Below, piece after piece: positions 14,815 through 23,684 of a stretch of 64,000 nt of DNA. Below the pieces are notes generated by a model. That model did no database searches and was not told the DNA's origin. It worked only from the letters and a program-made list of their open reading frames with translations. Source of the stretch: Paenibacillus sp. (GTDB taxonomy: Bacteria > Bacillota > Bacilli > Paenibacillales > NBRC-103111). The number at the start of each line of letters is the position of its first letter. The first letter of the stretch is position 1. Location of the stretch: positions 1-64,000 of the forward strand of contig JAPSLM010000013.1 in the NCBI GenBank assembly GCA_031180825.1. Reading direction: 5' to 3'. The position numbers and the translations under genes were made by a program.

Positions 14815-17800
14815 TTGAGAAGAGCAAAAGTTTCTCGTCTCTCGCTGCTGTCTACTCTACTAACCGCAGGTTTATTGATGCAAAGCGTCGCCCAAGCCGC
14901 GCCTTTGACGTCGGTATCCGGCACCCCTTCCAGCATTGTCGATCCGCAAATCATCCGAACTCATTCGGTTCATCCGAAGGCCAAAGCCTTTATTTCCGAC
15001 AAGCTGGACACCTCCTCCGCGAACAAGGTTAACGTCATCGTCCAGCTGAGCGGCCAACCGGTCTCCGTCGGAAAATATGCTGCGGAACTGGGCCAGCAGC
15101 AGCTTTCTGCGGAATCGATAGAAAGCGCTGTCATTCGCGAGCAATCGTCCATGATCAGCTTGGCGAAATCCGAAGGCATCGATTTGAAAGTCAACTACCA
15201 ATTCAATACCGTGCTGAACGGCTTGGAAATTACGCTTCCGGCCAACCAGATTCCCGAGCTCGCCAAAATCCCCGGCGTCAAGTCGATTCACGAGAACCGG
15301 ACCTATTACGCTCTGCCCGTCGGCGCACCGCAGCCGCTCGATGCCGTGACCGGCAGCTACGATATCGCGCCCATCAAGCAAATCGGAGCTCAGGATGCTT
15401 GGGCCCGGGGCTTGACAGGCAAAGGCTTGAAGGTCGGCGTCATCGACAGCGGCGTCGATTATTTGCACCCGGACTTGAAGGATGCCTATAAGGGCGGCTA
15501 TAATTCTTCGTTCAATACGGACGATCCTTACGAGGAACCTCCCATTCCGAAGGATCAGGACCCGTTTGGGCTTGGCTTCGCGGGCACGTCTCACGGCACG
15601 CACGTGGCCGGTACAATCGTCGGCCGGGCCAAAAATACGAACTCCGATGTGGTCCAAAAGGGCATTGCCTACGAAGCGGACCTCTACTCCTATAAAGTGC
15701 TGTCCCGCGACCCCAAAACCGGCAGATCCTCCGGCTCCTCGGCCCAGGTGATCGACGGAATCGAACGTGCGGTCAAAGACAAAATGGACGCGATCAACCT
15801 GTCGCTAGGTTCGGACGAGGAGAAAGACCCGAACTCCCCGGATTCGATCGCGATCAACAACGCCGTGCTCGGCGGCATCGTTGCCGTCGTCGCCAGCGGC
15901 AATGCGGGAGATAAAGGGCCGTACTTCTACTCGATGGGCTCGCCGGCTTCTTCGCAGCTTGCGATCTCCGTCGGCGCGGTAACCAGCCCGTCCAACCGCT
16001 ATCAAGCTACGGTCGCCAGCTCCGTGTACGGCGCGGAAGCCATTCATCCGTTGAACGTCATGGGCTGGAAGACCGGGCAGGAGAACTTTAAAGCCCTGAT
16101 CGGGACCGATCCGGTCGAGGCCGTATACGCAGGGCTCGGACAAGAAGCAGATTACGCAAACATAGACGTGGAAGGCAAAATCGCTTTTGTGTCCCGCGGT
16201 TCGCTGGCCTTTGTGGATAAAATCAAAAATGCGGCAAAAAAGAAAGCCAAAGCGATCATCATTTTTAACGGCAATGTCACGAAGGATGCCAACGGCAATG
16301 TCGTACCGGATCTCTCTCCCAGCATTCCGGACCGGGACGATCATATCGGCGGCTCCGGCTTCGTCGGGGACGACTTCGATTATATTCCTGCCTTCGACAT
16401 GTCCGGTAAGCAAGGACGCGCGCTCGCTGCTCTCGTGTCGGCTAATCCGGCCAAGCCGTTCCGCCTGACGTTCAGCCCAAGCTATCCGCTGACGATCGAT
16501 CGCGGCGACACGATGGCGACGTTCAGCTCGCGCGGTCCTCTGTCGGACGAGATGCTCAGCATTAAGCCGGATCTTAGCGCCCCCGGCGTGAACGTTCTTT
16601 CGACTTATCCGGCCTATGGCAAAAGCACTCCCGGCGTCTCCTACAATCAAGCGTACAAACGGAGCAGCGGAACCAGCATGGCCGCTCCGCACGTAGCGGG
16701 CGCCGCCCTGCTGCTCAAGCAGCAGCACCCGGAATGGACTCCGTTCGATATTCGCGCAGCGCTTGCCAATACGGCGGACGGAATCAAGGACTCCGACGGA
16801 ATGCCTTACGATGTGTATTCCCAAGGCGCAGGCCGCATCAATGTGTCTCAAGCGGTCTATACGCCGGCCGTGCTCCAGACGGTGGATCCGGTCATCATTC
16901 TCGACAAGAACCTGAATCCGCAGGAGGTCGTCAACTATGGCAGCAGCGCCAGTTTCGGGTTGATGGCTGCCGGAAGCCCGGCAAAGAAAGAGGTGCTCCA
17001 GCTCAAAAACACTTCGGACCAAGCGGTAACGTACAAGGCATCCGTGAAGCTGCACCCGAGCGTCACTTCCGATCCGAACAACCCGGTGAAGACGCCCGAC
17101 GTGAGCCAGATCGTCGCGACGCTGGAAGGTCTCGGCAGCGATAATACGGTTTCGGCCGGAGCCAAGTCGACACAGAAGTTCTCCCTTTCCGTAGCGCCCA
17201 AGGATACGGCCGTTGACGGCGTGTATGAAGGAGAGGTGCTGCTGGAAAGCGCCGGCTTGCCTTCGCTGCATTTGCCGTTCGTCGTGCATGTCGGCACCAA
17301 AAGGCCGGACAACGGCTTCGGGCTGCAGGACGTGACGTTGAGCCGAACCGTCATTACGCCGAGCAAGTCGGCGGACGTTTCCGTAACCTTGACGGCGAAA
17401 GACGTGAACTATTTGGATCTGAACGTCTACGGCGTAGACGATAAGTACGTCGGCACCATGGGGCAAATTCTGAACAAAGGCTCCGACGGGAAAGCGGAAT
17501 TGCTTGCTCCGGGAACCTATACGTTCCATAACATCGACGGCACTTATATTAACGATAAGGTGGACGAAACCGGAAAGCCGATCGTCCAGCGCCTGAAGGA
17601 AGGCACATATAAAATCATGGTGCGCGCCCTTATTCTGGACGCGAACGGGCAGCCGAAACGAAACGCCGGCGGAGAGCTTATTCAATATGTCGCCTGGAAA
17701 ACGCTCCGCTTCAGCAGCGCCGACGACAGCGGCACGCCGATTTACAGCAGCACCAACGGTTTCTATTATGGCGGATATGCCGGAGGCGGCAGCAATGAGC

Positions 17801-19026
17801 AGTCCGACAGCAATCCTTCCATCGATGCGGTTGTGAATCAAGGACAAACCTCCGCTTCGCTGAAACGGACGGTAACGTCCGACGGCAACACGCTGATGGC
17901 GACCATTGCGGACGCCGACCTGAAGGCCGCATTAAAAACGGAGTCCGGTACGCCGGTTGCCGTGGTCGTCTCCGTCTATGCCACGCCGTCCCAGCAGGTA
18001 AACGTCAAGATGACGCCGGAGCAATTGAACACGTTGAAAGCGTCGGGCGAGCAAAACTCCGTTGTCGTCAGCAACGGAAGCGCGTCGCTGGCGCTCCCGG
18101 TTTCGGTATTGAAACGCGCACCGGAGGCGGCAGGCCTGAATGTGACCGTCCGGTATGACGCGGAACGGGCATCGGCATTCGCCGACGGGTTCCCGGGTGC
18201 CCGAGTGATCGGTACGCCGGTTTCCTTTGCCGTTAATACGGTGAACGGCAGCGATTCGCAGCCGCTTTCCGTATCCAACCGCGATTTCCTGAAAAGCGCC
18301 TTTATCTTGGACGGGACTGTCGATGCCAACGCGCTGGGTGTCTTGTATATCGACAACGGTAAGGTATACGCCGTTCCGGCGAACGTCGCCGTTAACAAAG
18401 ACGGCACGCGCACCGTAACCGTCAACCGCCCGGGCATCTCGACCTACGCGGCCGCAACCCGCACGATCTCGTTTACGGACATCGATACGTCTTGGGCGCA
18501 ATCGCACATTCAAGCCCTGGCCAATAAGCTGCTGCTTAACGGAACCTCGCCTTCGGAGTTTTCGCCCAAAGAACAGGTAACCCGCGCGCAATTCTCGGCC
18601 ATGCTGGTCCGCGCACTCGGTCTGCATGCCGGCGGGAAGGCTCCGTTCGGGGATGTGAGCGCCTCCGAATGGTTCGCCGACGATATTGCAGCCGCCTATG
18701 AAGCGGGTCTGGTAAACGGCGTCGAAGAAGGGCGATTCGATCCGCATGCCAGCATCAGCCGTCAAGACTTGGCCGTGATGCTGTCCCGGGCATCCTCCCT
18801 GGTCCAAATGACGCCGAAGAGCAATCCTTCGCGCAAGCCGTATGCGGATGCTTCCGAATTTGCCGAGTACGCCAAGAACAGCATCGATGCGGTTACGAAT
18901 ATCGGTCTGATGAGCGGCGACGAGATCGACGGAACGCCGCACTTCCATCCGGCCGACCCGACGACCCGGGAAGCCGCCGCAACCGTCCTGTACAATTTAC
19001 TGCAGAACGGCAGCTTGATTAACTAA
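14815..19026 (+). CDS. Cell-surface S8 (subtilisin-like) serine protease with SLH anchor
   Basis: A secreted protease of about 1,400 residues. Order: signal peptide (to about residue 29, ending QSVAQA), I9-type propeptide (about 70-170), S8 catalytic domain with Asp in VGVIDSGVDYLHPD near 211, His in SHGTHVAGT near 263 and Ser in SSGTSMAAPHVAG near 622. A PA-type insert (about 430-550) lies before the Ser. Beta-rich Fn3-like domains follow, and three SLH repeats (about 1220-1400: SFTDIDTSWAQ, APFGDVSASEWF, KPYADASEFAEY) that bind pyruvylated wall polymer. TTG 14815 is chosen because AAGGAG (14801-14806) is spaced eight bases from it. Likely digests extracellular protein while held on the surface. 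Confidence 0.92.
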   Translation: MRRAKVSRLSLLSTLLTAGLLMQSVAQAAPLTSVSGTPSSIVDPQIIRTHSVHPKAKAFISDKLDTSSANKVNVIVQLSGQPVSVGKYAAELGQQQLSAESIESAVIREQSSMISLAKSEGIDLKVNYQFNTVLNGLEITLPANQIPELAKIPGVKSIHENRTYYALPVGAPQPLDAVTGSYDIAPIKQIGAQDAWARGLTGKGLKVGVIDSGVDYLHPDLKDAYKGGYNSSFNTDDPYEEPPIPKDQDPFGLGFAGTSHGTHVAGTIVGRAKNTNSDVVQKGIAYEADLYSYKVLSRDPKTGRSSGSSAQVIDGIERAVKDKMDAINLSLGSDEEKDPNSPDSIAINNAVLGGIVAVVASGNAGDKGPYFYSMGSPASSQLAISVGAVTSPSNRYQATVASSVYGAEAIHPLNVMGWKTGQENFKALIGTDPVEAVYAGLGQEADYANIDVEGKIAFVSRGSLAFVDKIKNAAKKKAKAIIIFNGNVTKDANGNVVPDLSPSIPDRDDHIGGSGFVGDDFDYIPAFDMSGKQGRALAALVSANPAKPFRLTFSPSYPLTIDRGDTMATFSSRGPLSDEMLSIKPDLSAPGVNVLSTYPAYGKSTPGVSYNQAYKRSSGTSMAAPHVAGAALLLKQQHPEWTPFDIRAALANTADGIKDSDGMPYDVYSQGAGRINVSQAVYTPAVLQTVDPVIILDKNLNPQEVVNYGSSASFGLMAAGSPAKKEVLQLKNTSDQAVTYKASVKLHPSVTSDPNNPVKTPDVSQIVATLEGLGSDNTVSAGAKSTQKFSLSVAPKDTAVDGVYEGEVLLESAGLPSLHLPFVVHVGTKRPDNGFGLQDVTLSRTVITPSKSADVSVTLTAKDVNYLDLNVYGVDDKYVGTMGQILNKGSDGKAELLAPGTYTFHNIDGTYINDKVDETGKPIVQRLKEGTYKIMVRALILDANGQPKRNAGGELIQYVAWKTLRFSSADDSGTPIYSSTNGFYYGGYAGGGSNEQSDSNPSIDAVVNQGQTSASLKRTVTSDGNTLMATIADADLKAALKTESGTPVAVVVSVYATPSQQVNVKMTPEQLNTLKASGEQNSVVVSNGSASLALPVSVLKRAPEAAGLNVTVRYDAERASAFADGFPGARVIGTPVSFAVNTVNGSDSQPLSVSNRDFLKSAFILDGTVDANALGVLYIDNGKVYAVPANVAVNKDGTRTVTVNRPGISTYAAATRTISFTDIDTSWAQSHIQALANKLLLNGTSPSEFSPKEQVTRAQFSAMLVRALGLHAGGKAPFGDVSASEWFADDIAAAYEAGLVNGVEEGRFDPHASISRQDLAVMLSRASSLVQMTPKSNPSRKPYADASEFAEYAKNSIDAVTNIGLMSGDEIDGTPHFHPADPTTREAAATVLYNLLQNGSLIN

Positions 19027-19055
19027 GCTATTGGACCGGCCCTTCTGAAGAAAGA

Positions 19056-19094
19056 AGCCCCCTTATGCCTGCATTATGAAGGCGTAAGGGGGCT
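19056..19094. terminator. Strong hairpin terminator between convergent genes
   Basis: AGCCCCCTTA (19056-19065) pairs with TAAGGGGGCT (19085-19094) around a short loop, extended by a weaker inner stem. It sits 30 bases after the protease stop; the gene at 19136 converges on it, so it may serve both. Confidence 0.75.
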
Positions 19095-19135
19095 CTCTTC
19101 TTGCATCGCGGCCCATAAGTCGCAAGCCCGATTGG

Positions 19136-20293
19136 TTACCGGCGTCTTTTCGTCCGGATCGTTCGTTCCACCGCCCGCTTCATAACGGCCCCGGCATGAT
19201 CCCACGTGAGCTTCATCACGTCCTTCCTGCCTTGTGTTCCCTTCCTTCGGCAAACGTCGCGATGCCGAAAAGCGGCTCTCATCTGCCGCTTCAAGCTGCC
19301 GATATCCGGCTCGGCCCAGAGCTGTCCCTTCTGCGCAAACAAATTGCGGAACCGGCGCGAGATCGAATGCTTGCTTCTCATGCTGACGGCCGGATTTTGC
19401 AGACGGTAGTTGACCAGGAACGAGTTCCGACTCGTGACGAAATCCATATGTCCGCCCCAGCCTGTCGCGATAACCGGAACGCCGCTTGCCAGCGATTCGA
19501 GAAACGGCAATCCGACCCCTTCTCCCCTCGTCGGGAGCACGAACGCGGAGCCGAGCGTATACAGTCCCTTCAGCCGATGTTCCGGGATGCGGCTGGAAAT
19601 TAAAATGACCGGGGCCGTTTTCCGAAGCCCGAGCCTTTTTTTGTATTCGTCGATTTGATGTTTAACCCATCCCTCGGTTTCCCGGGAATCGTATCCGTTC
19701 GTCTTGATCACCAGCGCAACCTTCTCGGACGGGCCAAACTCTTCCCAGTAAGCTCTTAGCAAAGCCTCCGGATTTTTGCGGTGCTGGAAGCCGAAGACGG
19801 ACACGAAAACAAACCTTCCGGCCGTCCCCCGAACTTCCAGCTTCTTGTTCTGTGGCGCGAACTGCTTCGTGTTGACCCCGTGCGGTACGATATAGACGGG
19901 CACCTTCACCCCGCTGCGGAGCAGGGCGGCTTTGTTATGCCTGGAGGGAACGAACACGGCGTCGAAGCGGTTGATGTTCGGAAACCAGTTCCGGGGCACG
20001 CGCGTTGTCTCCCAGACGGTATTCAAGATGATGCGGCTGTATTTTTGACGTTCCTTTTTCAGCCGTATCGTATGAGGCAGGTAATGGTAAATTAAAATTT
20101 TGCGTTTGCCCGCGATATGCGGCTTGTGCAGCAGACGCGCCAAAGCGCTTCCCGCCGCAAGGCCCTTACTCCCCGCCTCCACCTTTACATCCACCCCTTG
20201 CCGGTTTAAGGCAAGCGCATATTCCCGGCTGGCTCTTCCGAGTCCGTCCGGCTTTCCGACAGGGCCCTTCCATATGACCTGATACGGTATCAT
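19136..20293 (-). CDS. GT4-type glycosyltransferase
   Basis: A 385-residue GT-B fold glycosyltransferase. The N-terminal half has the acceptor-side start VIWKGPVGKPDGLGRASREY and the segment FDAVFVPSRHNKAALLRSGV; the C-terminal half has the nucleotide-sugar site with the family 4 EX7E motif in RGEGVGLPFLESLASGVPVI. No membrane segment; it acts at the cytosolic face. Its start overlaps the end of the DUF6492 gene by four bases, so both are cotranscribed. Likely builds a surface polysaccharide or glycan; sugar and acceptor unknown. Confidence 0.85.
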   Translation of the reverse strand: MIPYQVIWKGPVGKPDGLGRASREYALALNRQGVDVKVEAGSKGLAAGSALARLLHKPHIAGKRKILIYHYLPHTIRLKKERQKYSRIILNTVWETTRVPRNWFPNINRFDAVFVPSRHNKAALLRSGVKVPVYIVPHGVNTKQFAPQNKKLEVRGTAGRFVFVSVFGFQHRKNPEALLRAYWEEFGPSEKVALVIKTNGYDSRETEGWVKHQIDEYKKRLGLRKTAPVILISSRIPEHRLKGLYTLGSAFVLPTRGEGVGLPFLESLASGVPVIATGWGGHMDFVTSRNSFLVNYRLQNPAVSMRSKHSISRRFRNLFAQKGQLWAEPDIGSLKRQMRAAFRHRDVCRRKGTQGRKDVMKLTWDHAGAVMKRAVERTIRTKRRR

Positions 20294-21114
20294 CTCCTCA
20301 GCCCCTTCGGCTTAAGCGAGTACTCTCTGCGCTTGTGAAAGGAAAGCGACCGGAAGGAGCGGGCCAAAGCTTTTATTCGCTTCGCCGAGAGGCTCTTCAC
20401 GCTTCGGCTCAAGCTTTTGTTCAAGCATCGCTTGAGCACGACGCCGCCTGGATTGGCGCCATAGACGAAGTTGCCGTACAATTCAAACTCCGAGAAGCCG
20501 AACTGCTTCGACCTGTCAATGCTGCGAAGAATGGCTTGGTACCAGCGCATCCCGTGTTTTGCCTCAATTTTTTGCTTCATCTGGGCCAGCTTCGCTTTCT
20601 CAAACAGCATGTAATGCGCGACGAACGATGAGGGCGCGGTACGCTTGCGGCCCAGCAGCTTCCGGCCGACTCTGAAATATTCGGGATGGCTCCAGCTGCG
20701 GCAGTAAAATACGGGCTTCCCCTTCTCCCAGAATACATGCGGACGGATAAGCACCGTGTCGGCATCCATCGTCAAAAAATACCTGGACGAGCCCAGCTTA
20801 TCGCCGCTCAGCTTAAGCAGTTGCTGCAGCAGCCACCCGGAGCGTTCCCATCGTTTCGAGCGGTAGCGGATTTGTTTTTTGGTGATCGGCAGCACCGTCC
20901 GCTCGGGCACGAAGGTGCAATTTTTTTTGGCGCACAACGCTTTGATTCCCGGACTGTCCGGAGAAACGATCATCATTTGGCCGATCGGATGCTTAACCTG
21001 CTTCCGGATGGCATCGATGACGAACGGCAAGGTTTCCAGGTCTTTGTCAATGGCGGGTATCAGAACATCGATTTTGATCCTGCCGTTCCGGGAACGAGAG
21101 GGGGCGAGAGACAT
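20290..21114 (-). CDS. DUF6492-like, glycosyltransferase-A-fold protein
   Basis: A 274-residue protein starting with a Rossmann-like strand (IKIDVLIPAIDKDLETLPFV) and containing a DxD motif (FLTMDADTVLIRP near residues 112-124) as in GT-A glycosyltransferases, followed by HYMLFEKAKL. This pattern fits the DUF6492 family found in polysaccharide gene clusters. First gene of a two-gene operon with the GT4 protein. Start ATG 21114 behind GGAGAT. Whether it transfers sugar is not established. Confidence 0.65.
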   Translation of the reverse strand: MSLAPSRSRNGRIKIDVLIPAIDKDLETLPFVIDAIRKQVKHPIGQMMIVSPDSPGIKALCAKKNCTFVPERTVLPITKKQIRYRSKRWERSGWLLQQLLKLSGDKLGSSRYFLTMDADTVLIRPHVFWEKGKPVFYCRSWSHPEYFRVGRKLLGRKRTAPSSFVAHYMLFEKAKLAQMKQKIEAKHGMRWYQAILRSIDRSKQFGFSEFELYGNFVYGANPGGVVLKRCLNKSLSRSVKSLSAKRIKALARSFRSLSFHKRREYSLKPKGLRR

Positions 21115-21303
21115 CTCTTCATCTCCATTTGCAAGGTTTGCACCAGTTTATGTCATGAAGCGGAGGATGGTCCGGGCACCTGTCCGACCGCCGGACAGGC
21201 GCCCAAAATTTTTGTCGAAATGGGAGAACTTGCTTTAAACCTTTTGTCGATTCGACTCGTCAAATGATAGGTAAAGCACGAACTAGTGAAAGAGGAATGC
21301 TGT

Positions 21304-22218
21304 ATGGCTATACGAATTCTATCCGACCGAAAACTCGTCGTGCTCGGCGCTTCGCTGCTCAGCGCCACGACGATTCTCATGTTCGGCCTTCATGGGGCGG
21401 AGACGCGTCCGCCGTTTTCTTCCGGCCAGCATGAGACCAGGCTGCCGGACAACGCGTCTGTCCCGGGGGCAGTCCCCGAGCAAGCAACCCACGCAAAACA
21501 TACGGGGAACCCGAACTCCTCTCAAGAAACCGGTTCGACGGCCCTGAACGTGCAGCCTGCCGACGGACGGACGGCGGAGAGTCGCCCGGAAACCGCGGTG
21601 CAGCAAGGGAATACGGGACCGGTCAAAGCGACGAAACAGGTGGCGCTGACATTCGACGACGGTCCGGATACCAAGTATACACCGCAGGTGCTGGATATTT
21701 TGAAGCGGTACGAAGCGAAAGCCACCTTCTTCGTCGTAGGGAGGCAGGTCGTCAAGCATCCGGATGTGCTGGAACGCATTCACAAGGAAGGCCACTCCAT
21801 CGGCAACCATTCCTGGGATCACGCGAACCTGACCAAGCTGTCCTCCACCCAAGTCCAGAAAGAAATCAAAAGCACGGACGAAGCGATCGAGAAAATTATC
21901 GGCGTCTCCACCCCGCTGGTCCGGGCGCCTTACGGCGCCGTAACCGCTTCGATCCGGCGCAACCTGAGCTCCGCCGGACATCAACTCGTCGAGTGGACGG
22001 TCGATACGAAGGATTGGAACGGAACGGCTTCGGAAGACATGGTGGAGCTCGTCCGCAAGCGGACGAAGGACGGAGGCATCATCCTGATGCACAGCTTCGG
22101 CGGGAAAAACGGCAAGCTGGACAATACGGTCGAGGCGCTGCCGCTCATGATCGAAGCGTTGCAGCAGGACGGGTATGCCTTCGTCACGGTACCCGAGCTT
22201 GGGGTAAAGAAGGAGTAG
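21304..22218 (+). CDS. Polysaccharide deacetylase (NodB domain), membrane-anchored
   Basis: A 304-residue protein with an N-terminal signal/anchor (residues about 10-30), a low-complexity linker to about residue 105, and a NodB deacetylase domain. Visible motifs in order: TFDDGPD (metal Asp and catalytic base, near 116-122), GNHSWDHANL (two metal His), RAPYG, DTKDWNG and ILMHSF. It removes N-acetyl groups from peptidoglycan or a wall glycan outside the membrane, like PdaA/PgdA relatives. Start ATG 21304 is preferred to GTG 21286 because AGAGG lies nine bases upstream. Divergent from the GT-type gene at 21114, whose product it may modify. Confidence 0.88.
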   Translation: MAIRILSDRKLVVLGASLLSATTILMFGLHGAETRPPFSSGQHETRLPDNASVPGAVPEQATHAKHTGNPNSSQETGSTALNVQPADGRTAESRPETAVQQGNTGPVKATKQVALTFDDGPDTKYTPQVLDILKRYEAKATFFVVGRQVVKHPDVLERIHKEGHSIGNHSWDHANLTKLSSTQVQKEIKSTDEAIEKIIGVSTPLVRAPYGAVTASIRRNLSSAGHQLVEWTVDTKDWNGTASEDMVELVRKRTKDGGIILMHSFGGKNGKLDNTVEALPLMIEALQQDGYAFVTVPELGVKKE

Positions 22219-22276
22219 GGCTTGCATGACATCGGATCAAGCCCAAACTCATTCTCGGCAAAGGAGTGCGATCCGC

Positions 22277-22936
22277 ATGCATACAATGAAGAGAGTGAAG
22301 CTGCTGACCGCAGCGGCCGCCGGTCTGCTTGCGCTGACGGCCTGCCAGTCCGGCGCGCCGTCCGCAGCGCCCGGGACGTCCAAGCCGCCCGAAGCCGCAG
22401 CCCCATCCCGGCAGCCGGGGACAGCGGCAACGCCCGAACCCCCGTCCAAGCCTGCGCCGTCTTCCCCCGCAGCGCCTTCGGGCACGGAATCTTCCTCCGC
22501 GTCCGCCGATGCGCAGCTCAAGGATATACTGGTCCTTGCGCGCAAAGGTCTGGTGAAAGGCAGCGAATTCGCCGCGCATACGGGTTTGATTGACGAAGTT
22601 GAGAAAAAATGGGGCAAGGCGGACCAGATCGATCCGGCCGCCAAAGGATTATACGCCACCTACAAGAAACGCGGCATCACGTTCGGCTTCAACAAAGGCG
22701 AGCTGATCTTCGATGTCCGTTCCTACGATCCGGAGCTTCACAAGCTGACGCTGCCCCTCATCGAGAAAACGCTCGGCAAGCCGAAGGAGACGGCGAAGAA
22801 CGGCGACGATCAAATCTACGTTTTTCAAGCGAGCGAGCAGTTCGAATTGAAATTCGTCATTCCGGCCGCCACCGGCAAGGTTGACCACATTTCCGTTGTC
22901 AGTCCGCAGGACGCGAAAAACAATATGGCCGGGTAA
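22277..22936 (+). CDS. DUF4309 (YjgB-like) lipoprotein
   Basis: About 219 residues. The signal peptide ends in lipobox LLALTAC, so the protein is lipid-anchored outside the membrane. A Pro/Ala/Ser linker (about 25-80) is followed by a DUF4309-type domain of about 130 residues (DILVLARKGLVKGSEF, EKKWGKADQID, RGITFGFNKGELIFDVRSY), known from B. subtilis YjgB and probably a BLIP/SmpA-like fold. Start ATG 22277 is chosen for AAGGAG (22261-22266). It lies 58 bases after the deacetylase on the same strand. Confidence 0.7.
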   Translation: MHTMKRVKLLTAAAAGLLALTACQSGAPSAAPGTSKPPEAAAPSRQPGTAATPEPPSKPAPSSPAAPSGTESSSASADAQLKDILVLARKGLVKGSEFAAHTGLIDEVEKKWGKADQIDPAAKGLYATYKKRGITFGFNKGELIFDVRSYDPELHKLTLPLIEKTLGKPKETAKNGDDQIYVFQASEQFELKFVIPAATGKVDHISVVSPQDAKNNMAG

Positions 22937-23111
22937 CCGGCGAGCTGGAAGCGGTTGACCTTTTATCAAGTTTTTTTGCCCCTTTCTTTCGTCGGACGAT
23001 CGCAGTACACTGGGTAGAGAAGGTACGGGCCGGAGCGGTTTTTGCAGGTTCGGTCCCGTTCCGATTGAACCGGAATACCGGGGAGATCGTCTAAAATTAG
23101 AGGTGGCAGCT

Positions 23112-23684
23112 TTGGAATCGAATGTCAATTTTGACTATTTGAAATACTTGTCCGCGAGCTCCGACAAGAAAGCCATTTTGAACGAGCTGATGAACGCATA
23201 CGGGAAAGATGTATGGAATTACGCCTACAGTATCACACGGAAGTGGGATCAGGCTGACGATATAACCCAAGAGGTCTTCATCAAGGTTTACCGCAATTTA
23301 AGCACGTTCCGCAGCGAATCCTCGGTGAAGACTTGGCTGCTTGCCATCACCCGCAACATGACGATCGATTACCGCAAAGCCGCCTTTTACCGCAAGGTGA
23401 CGCTCGTCGACTTCTTCGCCTCGCACGGGGAATGCGAGCAGGCCGCTTCTGCGGAACACGAGGTGCTTGGCAAGATGGCCGTAAGCGAGATGTGGGATAT
23501 GGTGCTGAAGCTGCCCGTCAAATACCGCGAGGTGCTCATTCTGTATGCGCACCATCAGCTGTCTATGAAAGAGATGGCCGAGGTGCTCGGCGTAAGCGAA
23601 GGAACGATTAAATCGAGGCTGTTTCACGCGCGGGGAAAAATATCGAAGATGAAGGAGAGTCGAAGCCTTGGATCCGATGGATAA
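23112..23684 (+). CDS. ECF-type RNA polymerase sigma factor
   Basis: A 190-residue group IV sigma factor. Region 2 (residues about 25-95: WDQADDITQEVFIKVYRNL, SSVKTWLLAITRN) recognises the -10 element and region 4 (about 135-185: LPVKYREVLILYAHH, MAEVLGVSEGTIKSRL) the -35. Start TTG 23112 has GAGGTGG seven bases upstream; GTG 23103 is possible but poorly served. The next gene, a membrane protein overlapping its end by 17 bases, is probably its anti-sigma factor. Such pairs usually respond to envelope stress. Confidence 0.88.
   Translation: MESNVNFDYLKYLSASSDKKAILNELMNAYGKDVWNYAYSITRKWDQADDITQEVFIKVYRNLSTFRSESSVKTWLLAITRNMTIDYRKAAFYRKVTLVDFFASHGECEQAASAEHEVLGKMAVSEMWDMVLKLPVKYREVLILYAHHQLSMKEMAEVLGVSEGTIKSRLFHARGKISKMKESRSLGSDG

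Noticed and set aside
15805-17847. 680-residue open frame antisense to the S8 protease
   Set aside because: It is the mirror frame of GC-rich coding DNA, has no ribosome binding site and an Arg/Gly/Ala-rich composition without domains. The plus-strand protease is certain.
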